From: an uncultured Bacteroidota bacterium
GTDB lineage: Bacteria; Bacteroidota; Bacteroidia; 2-12-FULL-35-15
NCBI GenBank assembly: GCA_903847205.1
Contig: CAINDA010000045.1
Location: 124,001 to 188,000 of the forward strand
DNA: 64,000 bases
Direction of reading: 5' to 3'
In this document: positions 14,419-23,356 of the stretch, piece by piece
How the letters are laid out: each line of letters opens with the position of its first letter
Numbering within the stretch: position 1 is the first letter of the stretch
Notes under the pieces: generated by a model
Database searches by the model: none
The model's input: the letters and a program-made list of their open reading frames with translations, nothing else
What the model was told of the DNA's origin: nothing
Program-made: the position numbers and the translations under genes

Positions 14419-16269
14419 ATGTCCGACATCATTCATCTTTTACCAGATTCCGTTGCCAACCAGATTGCTGCAGGCGAAGTAGTGCAGCGTCCTGCTTCTG
14501 CGGTTAAGGAACTGATGGAAAATGCGCTGGACGCGGGAAGTACAATCATAAAACTTATTGTGAAAGATGCCGGCAAAACGCTGATCCAGGTGATTGATAA
14601 TGGCTGCGGTATGAGTGAGACGGATGCCCGGATGAGTTTTGAGCGCCATGCTACTTCAAAAATCCGTAAAGCAGATGACTTGTTTGCTATACGCACGATG
14701 GGTTTCAGGGGTGAGGCATTGGCCTCAGTGGCTGCTATCGCACAGGTGGAATTAAAAACAAAACGCATCGGCGACGAAACAGGTGTTAAAATTGAGATTG
14801 AAGGCAGCTGCATAAAAAGTCAGGAAGCCTGTATCTGCTCAGACGGCAGCTCCATTTCTGTTAAAAATTTATTTTATAATGTTCCCGCGAGGCGTAATTT
14901 TTTGAAGAGCGACTCTGTTGAACTGCGCCATATCATTGACGAATTTCAGCGTGTATCAATTCCAAATCCGAATATCGCATTCAGCCTTCATCACAATACA
15001 ACTGAAATTTTCCATTTAGAAATTGGGTCGCTGAAACAAAGGCTGACAGCTGTTTTTGGAAGTTCTTACAACTCCCGCCTGGTGCCGGTTGAAGAAAATA
15101 CCGGACTCGTAAAAATCAAAGGTTTTGTTATAAAGCCCGAATTTGCGAAGAAAACCAGAGGCGAGCAGTTTTTCTTTTTGAACAAACGATTTATTAAAAA
15201 TGCTTACCTGCATCATGCAGTGCAGTCGGCATTTGAGGAGGTACTGCCGAAAGATAGTTTTGCTTCTTACTTTTTACTTCTGGATGTTGATCCTAAAACC
15301 ATCGACATTAACATACATCCGACAAAAACGGAAGTTAAGTTTGAAGATGAAAAAGCTATTTATGCTTTTTTACGATCGGCAGTAAAAAAATCATTGGGAC
15401 AGTTCAACATTGCTCCAAGCATTGATTTTAACCAGGAAGCGCATCTTTACAACATGCCGCTAAAACCTGTTGACGGCATTTTTAAACAGCCGGTGATTAA
15501 AGTTGATCCTGATTACAATCCTTTTAAAACGGATACGGTGCCAAGCTATAAGCCCTCGGAGCGTGAGCTTTCCAACCGTTCTAACTGGGAAAAAATGTAC
15601 AGCCGTCACACGGATAATCAACTGGAAATTGAAATTAAAAAGAATGAGGAAGATACCCAGCAGACTATTCATACCGATTGGGATAATGTGCTTCACGAAA
15701 GCAATAAAAAAGTTGCCTACCAGTTACATAATAAATATATTTTATCTCACATAAAAACAGGTTTTATGGTGATTGATCAGCAGGGCGCACATGAAAGAAT
15801 TTTGTATGAACGCGTTTTAGATACTTTTGAAAAACATAAATCAGCTACTCAGCAGGAATTGTTTCCGAAAACAATAGAGCTCAATACGGTTGATTTTGCT
15901 TTGGTAAAAGAGCTGCAGCCTGAAATAAAAGAAATAGGATTTGATATCCGCGAATTTGGTAAAAATACTTACATCATTCATGGTGTGCCTGCCGATACTG
16001 TTAATTATGATTCAGCTGCGCTTCTCGAAGGGCTGATTGAAAATTACAAGCAGAACCTGCAGGAATTAAAATCAAATAAACGCGAAAACATTGCCCGCTC
16101 AATGGCACGGAATATGTGCATAAAATCAGGTAAAGCATTGAGTCATGAAGAAATGAATAATTTGATTGATGAGCTTTTTGCCTGCAAAATGCCGTACAGC
16201 ACGCCAAGCGGCAAGCTGACCATCACAACTTTTTCGAGTGAAGAATTGGATAAAAGATTTAAAAAATAA
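14419..16269 (+). CDS. mutL: DNA mismatch repair protein MutL
   Basis: 616 residues. The GHKL ATPase domain has all signatures: I-A-A-G-E-V-V-Q-R-P, D-N-G-C-G-M, R-H-A-T-S-K-I and G-F-R-G-E-A-L-A-S. The C-terminal domain carries D-Q-Q-G-A-H-E-R-I-L-Y-E, corresponding to the endonuclease motif DQHA(x)2E(x)4E with His and Ala replaced by Gln and Gly. It ends with A-C-K-M-P-Y-S-T-P-S-G-K-L-T. This points to an intrinsic nicking MutL rather than a MutH-dependent one, though the His replacement leaves activity uncertain. It links MutS mismatch recognition to strand incision. Transcribed from its own promoter ahead of two rhomboid genes. Confidence 0.95.
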   Translation: MSDIIHLLPDSVANQIAAGEVVQRPASAVKELMENALDAGSTIIKLIVKDAGKTLIQVIDNGCGMSETDARMSFERHATSKIRKADDLFAIRTMGFRGEALASVAAIAQVELKTKRIGDETGVKIEIEGSCIKSQEACICSDGSSISVKNLFYNVPARRNFLKSDSVELRHIIDEFQRVSIPNPNIAFSLHHNTTEIFHLEIGSLKQRLTAVFGSSYNSRLVPVEENTGLVKIKGFVIKPEFAKKTRGEQFFFLNKRFIKNAYLHHAVQSAFEEVLPKDSFASYFLLLDVDPKTIDINIHPTKTEVKFEDEKAIYAFLRSAVKKSLGQFNIAPSIDFNQEAHLYNMPLKPVDGIFKQPVIKVDPDYNPFKTDTVPSYKPSERELSNRSNWEKMYSRHTDNQLEIEIKKNEEDTQQTIHTDWDNVLHESNKKVAYQLHNKYILSHIKTGFMVIDQQGAHERILYERVLDTFEKHKSATQQELFPKTIELNTVDFALVKELQPEIKEIGFDIREFGKNTYIIHGVPADTVNYDSAALLEGLIENYKQNLQELKSNKRENIARSMARNMCIKSGKALSHEEMNNLIDELFACKMPYSTPSGKLTITTFSSEELDKRFKK

Positions 16270-16348
16270 ATTGACAGTTTTTAAAATGTCAAATTGGCAA
16301 TTTGGAACATAAAATTTAATATTAAAAATTCATAATTTATAGTACATA

Positions 16349-17212
16349 ATGGCATACGAGCAATACCGTCCTAACAGCTTTCGTTCTTTACCCTTAGTGG
16401 TAAAAAATTTATTAATATTAAATGTGCTTGTTTATCTTGTCTCTCAAATAGAATCTTATTTTTTTAATATTAATCTTACAGATATTTTAGGATTACATTT
16501 TCCATTGTCAGAAAAATTCCATTTATATCAATTGATTACATGTATGTTCATGCATGATCAAACTTCTCTTTTCCACATTCTTTTTAATATGTTTGCTTTA
16601 TTAATGTTTGGAAAGATATTAGAAAGTGTATGGGGACCAAAACGTTTTTTATTTTTTTATATAGTTACAGGAATAGGAGCAGGACTTTTGCATTCCACAG
16701 TTTCATACTATGAAAACAAACCGGCAATTGATTTTATAAACAGTTACATTCAAAATCCTGATTTAAACGATTTTAATGTGTTTTTAGGCCAATTTAAGCC
16801 AAATTCAATGGATTTGGTTAATCACTATAATGCCGTCATTCCAACTGCTTTTAATAATGCATTATCAAATAATAATATTCCTGAGGCATTAAAAATCTCA
16901 GTTGATTATATGCAAACTTATAAAATAGATTTCCCAAATAGTCTGCCACCCGCAATTGGAGCCTCAGGAGCTATTTTCGGAATACTTGTTGCTTTTGGAA
17001 TGTTATTCCCCAATACAGAATTGTACCTAATGTTTATTCCCATACCTATAAAAGCAAAATATGCAGTTATTTTGTATGGAGTAATTGAATTGTTTATGGG
17101 AGTAGCTAGATTTTCGTGGGATAATATTGCTCATTTTGCACACTTAGGAGGTGCATTGTTTGGGTTCATATTAGTTAAATATTGGCAAAAAGGAGGCAAA
17201 AATTTTTATTAA
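16349..17212 (+). CDS. Rhomboid-family intramembrane serine protease with long loop insert
   Basis: 287 residues and about six membrane helices. The rhomboid signatures are H-I-L-F-N-M-F-A-L, the nucleophile motif G-A-S-G-A-I-F-G (Ser about residue 208) and the catalytic His in H-F-A-H-L-G-G-A. About 75 polar residues (roughly 118-200) are inserted between helices before the active-site Ser, longer than in the following paralogue. The gene is more A+T-rich than its neighbours. It ends 3 bp before the second rhomboid gene, so the two form an operon. Cleaves membrane-spanning substrates; the target is unknown. Confidence 0.9.
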   Translation: MAYEQYRPNSFRSLPLVVKNLLILNVLVYLVSQIESYFFNINLTDILGLHFPLSEKFHLYQLITCMFMHDQTSLFHILFNMFALLMFGKILESVWGPKRFLFFYIVTGIGAGLLHSTVSYYENKPAIDFINSYIQNPDLNDFNVFLGQFKPNSMDLVNHYNAVIPTAFNNALSNNNIPEALKISVDYMQTYKIDFPNSLPPAIGASGAIFGILVAFGMLFPNTELYLMFIPIPIKAKYAVILYGVIELFMGVARFSWDNIAHFAHLGGALFGFILVKYWQKGGKNFY

Positions 17213-17215
17213 ACT

Positions 17216-18124
17216 ATGGCAAACGCAATTATCGAAGACATAAAAGCAAAAATACGCAGCGGCAATCCGATTACCCGTTTAATCATAATAAATGCGGCTG
17301 TATTTTTATTTGCAAGCATTCTTACCATTTTGTTCGCGGCAAGCGGTAAATCGCCGGCAATGGGAAATATTCAATATTTTGTTAAAGAAAATATTTCTCT
17401 TTCTTTAAGTCTGAATGGGCTTATACACCGCCCATGGACACTTATTACCTATATGTTTACCCATTTTGAGGTAATGCATATTTTCTGGAATATGATCACA
17501 CTCTATTGGTTCGGGCAGATATTAAGCGGCTATACTTCTGAAAAAAAAATTATCCCGCTTTATTTATTGGGCGGATTGGCCGGCGGATTAGTCACTATTT
17601 TATTGATTCAATTTATCCCGGGTCTGCAGGCTTTTATCGGTGCCCCGATGGTGGGAGCTTCGGCAGGTGTAACAGCCATCATTATTGCTGCCGCCACTTT
17701 GGTGCCTAATTATCGGATGAACCTGATGTTTATCGGTCCAGTAAAACTGCTTTATGTTGCAATGTTTGTATTGTTTATTGATATTTTAAATGTTGCATCG
17801 TATGATAATGTAGGTGGAAATATTGCCCATCTGGGAGGTGCTTTAATGGGGTATCTATTCATTGTCCAGTACAAAAAAGGCAATGACTGGTCGGCATGGA
17901 TCAATCGTTTCTTCGATAGGATCAGCGGGCTTTTTAAACCTTCAGCAAAAAGCAAAATGAAAGTTGCGTACAAACGGACTGTTTCAGATGAAGAATACAA
18001 TTACAATAAAAAAATTACACAGCAGCAGATCGACACTATTCTGGATAAAATATCAAAATCAGGTTACGAAAGTTTGAGCAAAGCTGAAAAAGAAATACTG
18101 TTTAAGGCAAGTAATAAATCATAA
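17216..18124 (+). CDS. Rhomboid-family intramembrane serine protease with cytoplasmic tail
   Basis: 302 residues. Six-helix rhomboid core with H-I-F-W-N-M-I-T-L-Y-W-F-G, the serine motif G-A-S-A-G-V-T-A-I and the His motif I-A-H-L-G-G-A-L-M-G. A soluble tail of about 85 residues (218-302) follows, rich in Lys and Ser and ending in a predicted helical pair (Q-Q-I-D-T-I-L-D-K-I-S-K-S-G-Y-E-S-L-S); such tails are common on Bacteroidota rhomboids. Starts 3 bp after the preceding rhomboid gene. The paired arrangement suggests two proteases with different substrates expressed together. Confidence 0.9.
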   Translation: MANAIIEDIKAKIRSGNPITRLIIINAAVFLFASILTILFAASGKSPAMGNIQYFVKENISLSLSLNGLIHRPWTLITYMFTHFEVMHIFWNMITLYWFGQILSGYTSEKKIIPLYLLGGLAGGLVTILLIQFIPGLQAFIGAPMVGASAGVTAIIIAAATLVPNYRMNLMFIGPVKLLYVAMFVLFIDILNVASYDNVGGNIAHLGGALMGYLFIVQYKKGNDWSAWINRFFDRISGLFKPSAKSKMKVAYKRTVSDEEYNYNKKITQQQIDTILDKISKSGYESLSKAEKEILFKASNKS

Positions 18125-18173
18125 GTGAAAAATATATTTTAGCGGCTTTGTTAAGAGCTGCAGATAAAAAAAA

Positions 18174-19325
18174 TTGAAGCAGACAAAAGAAAATACCGAT
18201 CAGGCAGAGGCGAAGAAAAAAAAAGGCAGACGTTATTTTTTTAACCGCATTGCCATGTTTTGGAACCATTTGGCTGCAATCAGTTTACTTGTTTCTTACC
18301 TTGCGCCGCATATCAGCCCCGAAAATTTCTGGTTAATTGCATTCTTCGGATTAGCCTATCCGATTTTACTTTTCATTAATTTATTGTTTGTAATTTATTG
18401 GGGAATACAGTTAAGAAAGCGTGCTTTTTATTCGCTTATAATTGTGCTTGCAGGCTGGCAGCTCATCGGCCGGTATGCCCAGGTAAGTTTTAACAGAACG
18501 CCCGACGGATCAAAAAAATTACTGAAGGTTATGTCGTATAACGTAAAGGTTTTCGATTTATATAATTGGAGCCATGATTTAAAAACACGCGGTAAAATGT
18601 TTGATCTTATCAATGATGAAAGTCCGGATATCATGTGCCTTCAGGAATTTTTTACGCGCGATAACAGCAAACAGTTTAATAATCTGGATACTTTAATGCA
18701 GTTTCAAAAAGCAAACAATACACATTTAGAATATACTTCAACAGTGCGTAAAACTGATCATTGGGGAGTAGCCACATTCAGCGTCTATCCTATTGTCCGA
18801 AAGGGGAAAATACTTTTTGATACAAAAAGCAATAACATCTGCATTTACTCTGATATAAAAATTAAAAAAGATACTGTGCGTGTTTATAACGTTCATCTGC
18901 AGTCAATACAATTTGATTACGGCGACTATAAGTTTGTGGATGATGTGATGAACAACAAAGAGACTGCGGAGGAATTAGAAAATTCAAAAAATATTTTAAA
19001 ACGGATTAAGACTGCATTTATCAGGCGCAGCCAGCAGACAGAGCTTGTTGCAGAGCATATCGCAAATTCTCCTTACCCTGTTATTGTCTGCGGTGATTTT
19101 AATGACACACCTTCTTCATACAGTTATAATACCATTTCCAATAATTTGAAAGATGCATTTGTTGAAAGCGGAAACGGTTTTGGAAGAAGTTATGTAAGCA
19201 AATTTCCTTCCTTCAGAATTGATTATATTTTGCACGGCCCTCAGTATAAAGCCTATTATTTCCGCACTATCCGCGAAGAATTATCCGACCACTTTCCTGT
19301 GTGTTGTTATTTGGAGAAACAGTAA
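18174..19325 (+). CDS. Endonuclease/exonuclease/phosphatase (EEP) family membrane protein
   Basis: 383 residues from a TTG start. An in-frame stop lies just upstream, and the first ATG (18255, residue 28) would cut into the basic N-terminus, so TTG is preferred. A Lys/Arg-rich head and two to three membrane helices (about 28-105) precede an EEP domain. That domain shows V-M-S-Y-N-V-K-V-F-D, D-I-M-C-L-Q-E-F, V-Y-N-V-H-L-Q-S, C-G-D-F-N-D-T-P and the final S-D-H-F-P-V. The fold hydrolyses phosphodiesters (nucleic acid, inositol or sphingolipid phosphates) with a metal and an Asp-His pair. Orientation suggests the domain is outside the cytoplasm. Substrate unknown. Confidence 0.85.
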   Translation: MKQTKENTDQAEAKKKKGRRYFFNRIAMFWNHLAAISLLVSYLAPHISPENFWLIAFFGLAYPILLFINLLFVIYWGIQLRKRAFYSLIIVLAGWQLIGRYAQVSFNRTPDGSKKLLKVMSYNVKVFDLYNWSHDLKTRGKMFDLINDESPDIMCLQEFFTRDNSKQFNNLDTLMQFQKANNTHLEYTSTVRKTDHWGVATFSVYPIVRKGKILFDTKSNNICIYSDIKIKKDTVRVYNVHLQSIQFDYGDYKFVDDVMNNKETAEELENSKNILKRIKTAFIRRSQQTELVAEHIANSPYPVIVCGDFNDTPSSYSYNTISNNLKDAFVESGNGFGRSYVSKFPSFRIDYILHGPQYKAYYFRTIREELSDHFPVCCYLEKQ

Positions 19326-19344
19326 AAAAATTAAATGTTTACTC

Positions 19345-19431
19345 TCAGTGGTTCATTGTGCTTCCTCTGTGAACCTCTGTGTGATTTTTGTTTCACAGAG
19401 TGTCAAGGAGAATTTTTACAGAGGTTCCCGG
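19345..19431. repeat. Intergenic inverted-repeat element of CTCTGTG type
   Basis: Between convergent genes. CTCTGTG (19375-19381) pairs with CACAGAG (19394-19400). Further outward CCTCTGT and ACAGAGG form a second pair. The words CTCAGTGGTTC and CCTCTGTGAACCTCTGTG give it a repetitive look. It could act as a bidirectional terminator, but its composition is that of a dispersed repeat. Confidence 0.6.
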
Positions 19432-19438
19432 AAAGAAA

Positions 19439-21589
19439 TTAATTTTTTATAATAGTCATCTCATTAATAATGTTCTGCGCTCCTCCGAATTTATCAATCA
19501 GAAATAAGATGTAACGTATATCGCAGGAAATAGTACGTTTGTATTTGCTGTCGAAATAAATATCACCGCTCATTGCTTCCCAGTTGCCGTCAAATGCAAC
19601 ACCGATAAGGTCGCCGTTTCCATTAAGTACCGGACTTCCTGAATTACCGCCGGTAATATCATTATTGCTGATAAAGTCTGTGTGCATTTCTCCGTTTTTA
19701 CCGGCATACATACCGAAATCTTTATTCGCATAAAGTTCTTTCAATTTGTCGGGAACCCTGAATGAAGGGTTCTTCGGATTTTCTTTTTCCATTGTCCCGG
19801 TAAGAGTCGTGTAATATTTGTAGTCAACGCCGTCTTTAGGCGAATATGCTTTTACATTGCCGTAGGTCAATCGCAGCGTGCTGTTTGCATCAGGATAAAA
19901 TTTCTTTGCGGGCTGCATTTCCATCAATGCCTTCATATACTTGCTTCCTTCAGAGCTGTTGATGTCCTCAAACGCATCAATATTTGGTTTAATCTTTTCC
20001 ATGTAATTGGTGTAAAATGCCTTAGCGTAAACGAATGCAGGGTCTTTTCGCAGTTTTCTAAGATCAGGTTTTTCAAGAAATTGCTGCGACAACTCTTTAG
20101 AAACCATAAAACTTTTTTTAAAAACATCTTTCGAAAACTTTTCAAATGTTTCTTTATTCGTTTTGCCTTTGTATTTTTTCAGAAGCATCGTCATGTATTC
20201 CGGCTGCTGGCCTAATGCAATATTTTCGTTATACATTTGTGTGATTTCAGCCAGAATATTTTCCTCCGAAACTGCATTAAATGATTTATAAAACTCTTCT
20301 CCCAAAGTTTTTAGTGCATCAGCTGTCTTTTTAATATCAGCCGCATCAGGCTTTTCAAGACTCAGCGCTTCTTCAAGAGAAAAATATTTTATTGCAGCGG
20401 AAATCAATGATGAGCCTAAAATTCCTTCCTTTATGTATGCTGCATGCAGTGCATATACATTATAATTGATGTATGCTTTTTCTAAATTCGGAATTATGGA
20501 TGCGTATTCGGGTTTGTTTTTTGCCCATTCAATAAACTGCTGTTCCTGATCTTTCCTTTCTTCATACACTTTCAAACGTTTGAGCTGTTCGGTCTGGCCG
20601 ATATAATATTTCCAATAATTTGAAATTTTAGCATAGTTGGATGAAAGGAGCAGGCGGACACTGTCATTTTTGTCCATCTCTTTTTTCCATTCGGTTAAGC
20701 GGACTTCGCGCAAAGCAACTATTGCAGGGTTAATTTTTTCGACTGCGGATTTTATTCCAAATGAACTTTCATAACGGTTTGTCCTTCCCGGAAAACCGTA
20801 AATCATTGTGTAATCGCCCTCATTGACGCCTTTAATAGAAATATTCAAAAACTTTTTCGGCTTGTAAGGCACATTCTCTTTTGAATAAGGCGCTGGGTTA
20901 TTGTCTTTGTCGGCATAGATGCGGAACATAGAAAAATCAGCCGTATGGCGGGGCCACATCCAGTTATCAGTTTCCCCGCCAAACTTTCCGATAGACTGCG
21001 GGGGGGTTGCTACTAAACGGATATCGGTAAATTTTTCAAAAACAAATAAATAGTAGGCATTGTCCCTGAAGAAAGATTTTACGGAGGCCTCGTAATGCGT
21101 ATTCATCACTGCTTCCATCCCTATAGCTTTAAATAATTTCAGCTTTTCAGCATCTCTGTTTTTTACATCAATGCTGTCAAGCGCTTTGTTTACGCGGTCA
21201 GAGACATCCTCCATACGCACCAGAACAGAGGCCCACATATTTGTATTTACTTTTTCTTCGTCGAGTGATTTCGCCCAAAAGCCATTGTCGAGTATGTTGT
21301 CGGCAGTAGTGCTGTGTTTAGCAATTGCTTCATAACCGCAGTGATGATTGGTAAGCAGCAGGCCTTGTCCGGAAATAATTTCGGATGTGCAGCCCCCGTT
21401 AAACCATACAATAGCGTCTTTCAGGCTGGAATGGTTCACATCATACAGCTGTTTAACAGTAAGTTTAAGACCTAGTTTCTGCATCTGCTCAAAATTATTT
21501 TTTAGGAGCATAGGAAGCCACATGCCTTCATCAGCCCAAGCTGCAGCTATTATAAGAAACGATGCAAAAAGTAAAACTGTTTTTTTCAT
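19439..21589 (-). CDS. S46-family dipeptidyl peptidase (DPP7/DPP11 type)
   Basis: 716 residues from the ATG at 21589. An upstream extension to 21664 is open, but the signal peptide (MKKTVLLFASFLIIAAAWA) begins here. Mature start D-E-G-M-W-L-P. Catalytic residues lie in L-T-N-H-H-C-G-Y (His82/83) and G-G-N-S-G-S-P (Ser650). Eighteen residues after Ser650 is Gly668 in F-D-G-N-W-E. The matching position is Gly in DPP7 and Arg in DPP11, so preference for hydrophobic rather than acidic P1 residues is inferred. It is a periplasmic exopeptidase that releases dipeptides from peptides. A C7 tract (21000-21006) lies in the coding region. Confidence 0.93.
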   Translation of the reverse strand: MKKTVLLFASFLIIAAAWADEGMWLPMLLKNNFEQMQKLGLKLTVKQLYDVNHSSLKDAIVWFNGGCTSEIISGQGLLLTNHHCGYEAIAKHSTTADNILDNGFWAKSLDEEKVNTNMWASVLVRMEDVSDRVNKALDSIDVKNRDAEKLKLFKAIGMEAVMNTHYEASVKSFFRDNAYYLFVFEKFTDIRLVATPPQSIGKFGGETDNWMWPRHTADFSMFRIYADKDNNPAPYSKENVPYKPKKFLNISIKGVNEGDYTMIYGFPGRTNRYESSFGIKSAVEKINPAIVALREVRLTEWKKEMDKNDSVRLLLSSNYAKISNYWKYYIGQTEQLKRLKVYEERKDQEQQFIEWAKNKPEYASIIPNLEKAYINYNVYALHAAYIKEGILGSSLISAAIKYFSLEEALSLEKPDAADIKKTADALKTLGEEFYKSFNAVSEENILAEITQMYNENIALGQQPEYMTMLLKKYKGKTNKETFEKFSKDVFKKSFMVSKELSQQFLEKPDLRKLRKDPAFVYAKAFYTNYMEKIKPNIDAFEDINSSEGSKYMKALMEMQPAKKFYPDANSTLRLTYGNVKAYSPKDGVDYKYYTTLTGTMEKENPKNPSFRVPDKLKELYANKDFGMYAGKNGEMHTDFISNNDITGGNSGSPVLNGNGDLIGVAFDGNWEAMSGDIYFDSKYKRTISCDIRYILFLIDKFGGAQNIINEMTIIKN

Positions 21590-21690
21590 CTGTGAGTTTT
21601 GATTGGTTTCGAATTCTATAAACAAATTTAACATTCCTAATGGCATTCTCAAGGTGTTGAACAATTATCACCTTTATTTTTATTATAGCA

Positions 21691-21723
21691 AGACCTGTCA
21701 GGTTTTTAAAACCTGACAGGTCT
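21691..21723. repeat. 33-bp near-perfect palindrome
   Basis: Two 16-nt arms (AGACCTGTCAGGTTTT and its exact complement) flank a single T. It lies in the divergent intergenic space between the S46 gene and hisS, where a terminator has no obvious use. More likely a dispersed palindromic repeat or an operator-like site. Confidence 0.85.
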
Positions 21724-21820
21724 AAATAAGTAAAATCTTGATACCCTTTCAAGCAAAAAATCACGATATTCGTACGTTAAAAATTTAAATTATAGATTCA
21801 ATATTTTCTTCAATTAATTA

Positions 21821-23254
21821 ATGGCACAGAAACCAAGCATACCAAAAGGCACAAGAGATTTTTCACCGAATGAAATGGTGAGGCGAAATTATATTTTCGA
21901 TACTATTAAACATGTGTTTCAAAGGTATGGCTATCTGCCTATTGAAACACCTGCTATTGAGAACCTTGATACATTGATGGGAAAGTATGGGGATGAAGGG
22001 GATAAATTAATTTTTAAGATATTGAATTCGGGGGATTATTTTGGCAAAATCGGATTTGAAGGAGGTAATTTTATTGAAGGCATTGAACTTCTAAAAAAGA
22101 AAAATCCTAATGAAGCATTAACTTTAAACATGTTATTAAATTCCCAAAAGTTAGCTGGGCATTTAGCAGAAAAAGCTTTGCGTTACGATTTAACAGTCCC
22201 ATTTGCGCGTTACGTTGTGCAGCATCAAAGTGAAATTACATTCCCATTCAAACGGTATCAGATACAGCCTGTTTGGCGTGCAGATAGACCGCAGAAAGGA
22301 CGTTACAGAGAATTTTATCAGTGCGATGCTGATGTAATCGGGAGCAATTCATTAATCAATGAAGTGGAGCTGGTGCAGATGATTGATGATGTTTTTACAA
22401 AATTAAATATACCCGTCCTTATCAAAATTAATAACCGAAAAATATTAAGCGGCATTGCTGAAATCATCGGCGAAGCGGATAAAATTATTGATATAACTGT
22501 TGCGATTGATAAATTGGATAAGATTGGTGCAGACGGCGTGAATAAAGAACTGCAGGAGAATGGTGTTAGCACAGAAGCAATTCAAAAATTGCAGCCATTG
22601 ATTGAGTTTAAAGGAACAACACTTGAAAAAGTAAATTTCTTGAAACAGCTTTTAGCCGGCTCTTCAATCGGATTAAAAGGAATTGAAGAAGTAGAGTATA
22701 TTTTTAAAACTGTTAACAGTTTAAAATTAAATACTGCAGCAGTTGAATTAGATATTACACTTGCACGCGGTCTCAACTACTACACCGGCGCAATCTTTGA
22801 AGTAAAAGCAAATGTAGGAACGCTTACCAGCAGCATCTGCGGTGGCGGCAGATACGATGATTTAACTGGAATTTTCGGCTTGCCGAATATGAGCGGTGTC
22901 GGCATTTCATTCGGCGCAGACCGTATTTATGATGTATTGAATGAATTAAATTTATATCCTGAGTCGGTTGCTGCCTCGACAAAATTATTGTTTGTAACAT
23001 TCGGCGAAGCTGAGCAGAGTTACTGTCTGCCTTTATTAGCAAGCATTCGCAAAGCCGGTATTAATTCAGAAATTTATCCTGATTCAAATGCTAAAATGAA
23101 AAAACAGATGAGTTATGCGGATGATAAAAAAATTCCATTTGTTGTGATAGTCGGCAGTGATGAAATGCAAAGCGGTTTATTAACCTTTAAAAACATGGCA
23201 TCCGGTGAGCAGAATAAAATTACAATTGAGGAAATAATAAAATTATTGAGTTAA
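21821..23254 (+). CDS. hisS: Histidyl-tRNA synthetase
   Basis: 477 residues. Class II synthetase: G-T-R-D-F-S-P at the start, [11 protein letters not shown], motif 2 region [17 protein letters not shown], the histidine-specific [14 protein letters not shown] and G-G-G-R-Y-D-D-L, then motif 3 V-G-I-S-F-G-A-D-R. The C-terminal anticodon-binding domain (about 385-477) is complete. It charges tRNA-His with histidine in the cytoplasm. Slightly longer than the E. coli enzyme owing to a segment around residues 65-125. hutH follows on the same strand, with a repeat element between. Confidence 0.97.
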   Translation: MAQKPSIPKGTRDFSPNEMVRRNYIFDTIKHVFQRYGYLPIETPAIENLDTLMGKYGDEGDKLIFKILNSGDYFGKIGFEGGNFIEGIELLKKKNPNEALTLNMLLNSQKLAGHLAEKALRYDLTVPFARYVVQHQSEITFPFKRYQIQPVWRADRPQKGRYREFYQCDADVIGSNSLINEVELVQMIDDVFTKLNIPVLIKINNRKILSGIAEIIGEADKIIDITVAIDKLDKIGADGVNKELQENGVSTEAIQKLQPLIEFKGTTLEKVNFLKQLLAGSSIGLKGIEEVEYIFKTVNSLKLNTAAVELDITLARGLNYYTGAIFEVKANVGTLTSSICGGGRYDDLTGIFGLPNMSGVGISFGADRIYDVLNELNLYPESVAASTKLLFVTFGEAEQSYCLPLLASIRKAGINSEIYPDSNAKMKKQMSYADDKKIPFVVIVGSDEMQSGLLTFKNMASGEQNKITIEEIIKLLS

Positions 23255-23262
23255 ACTCCAGT

Positions 23263-23332
23263 GTCATGTCGAGATTTTCCGAGACATCTTTATTTAAAGG
23301 AAAAGATTCCTCCCTTCAGGCCGGAATGACAT
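23263..23332. repeat. Imperfect inverted-repeat element between hisS and hutH
   Basis: The element starts GTCATGTCG and ends CGGAATGACAT, so its ends are imperfect inverted copies. Inside, GATTTTCCGAGACATCTT and AAAGATTCCTCCCTTC form further partial complementarity. Size and layout suit a small mobile or repeated intergenic element; it begins 9 bp after the hisS stop codon. Confidence 0.6.
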
Positions 23333-23356
23333 TTTATAAGATAATGCAAAAAAATT

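Noticed and set aside
21590-21664. N-terminal extension of the S46 peptidase
   Set aside because: It would place 25 residues before an ideal signal peptide starting M-K-K-T-V-L-L.
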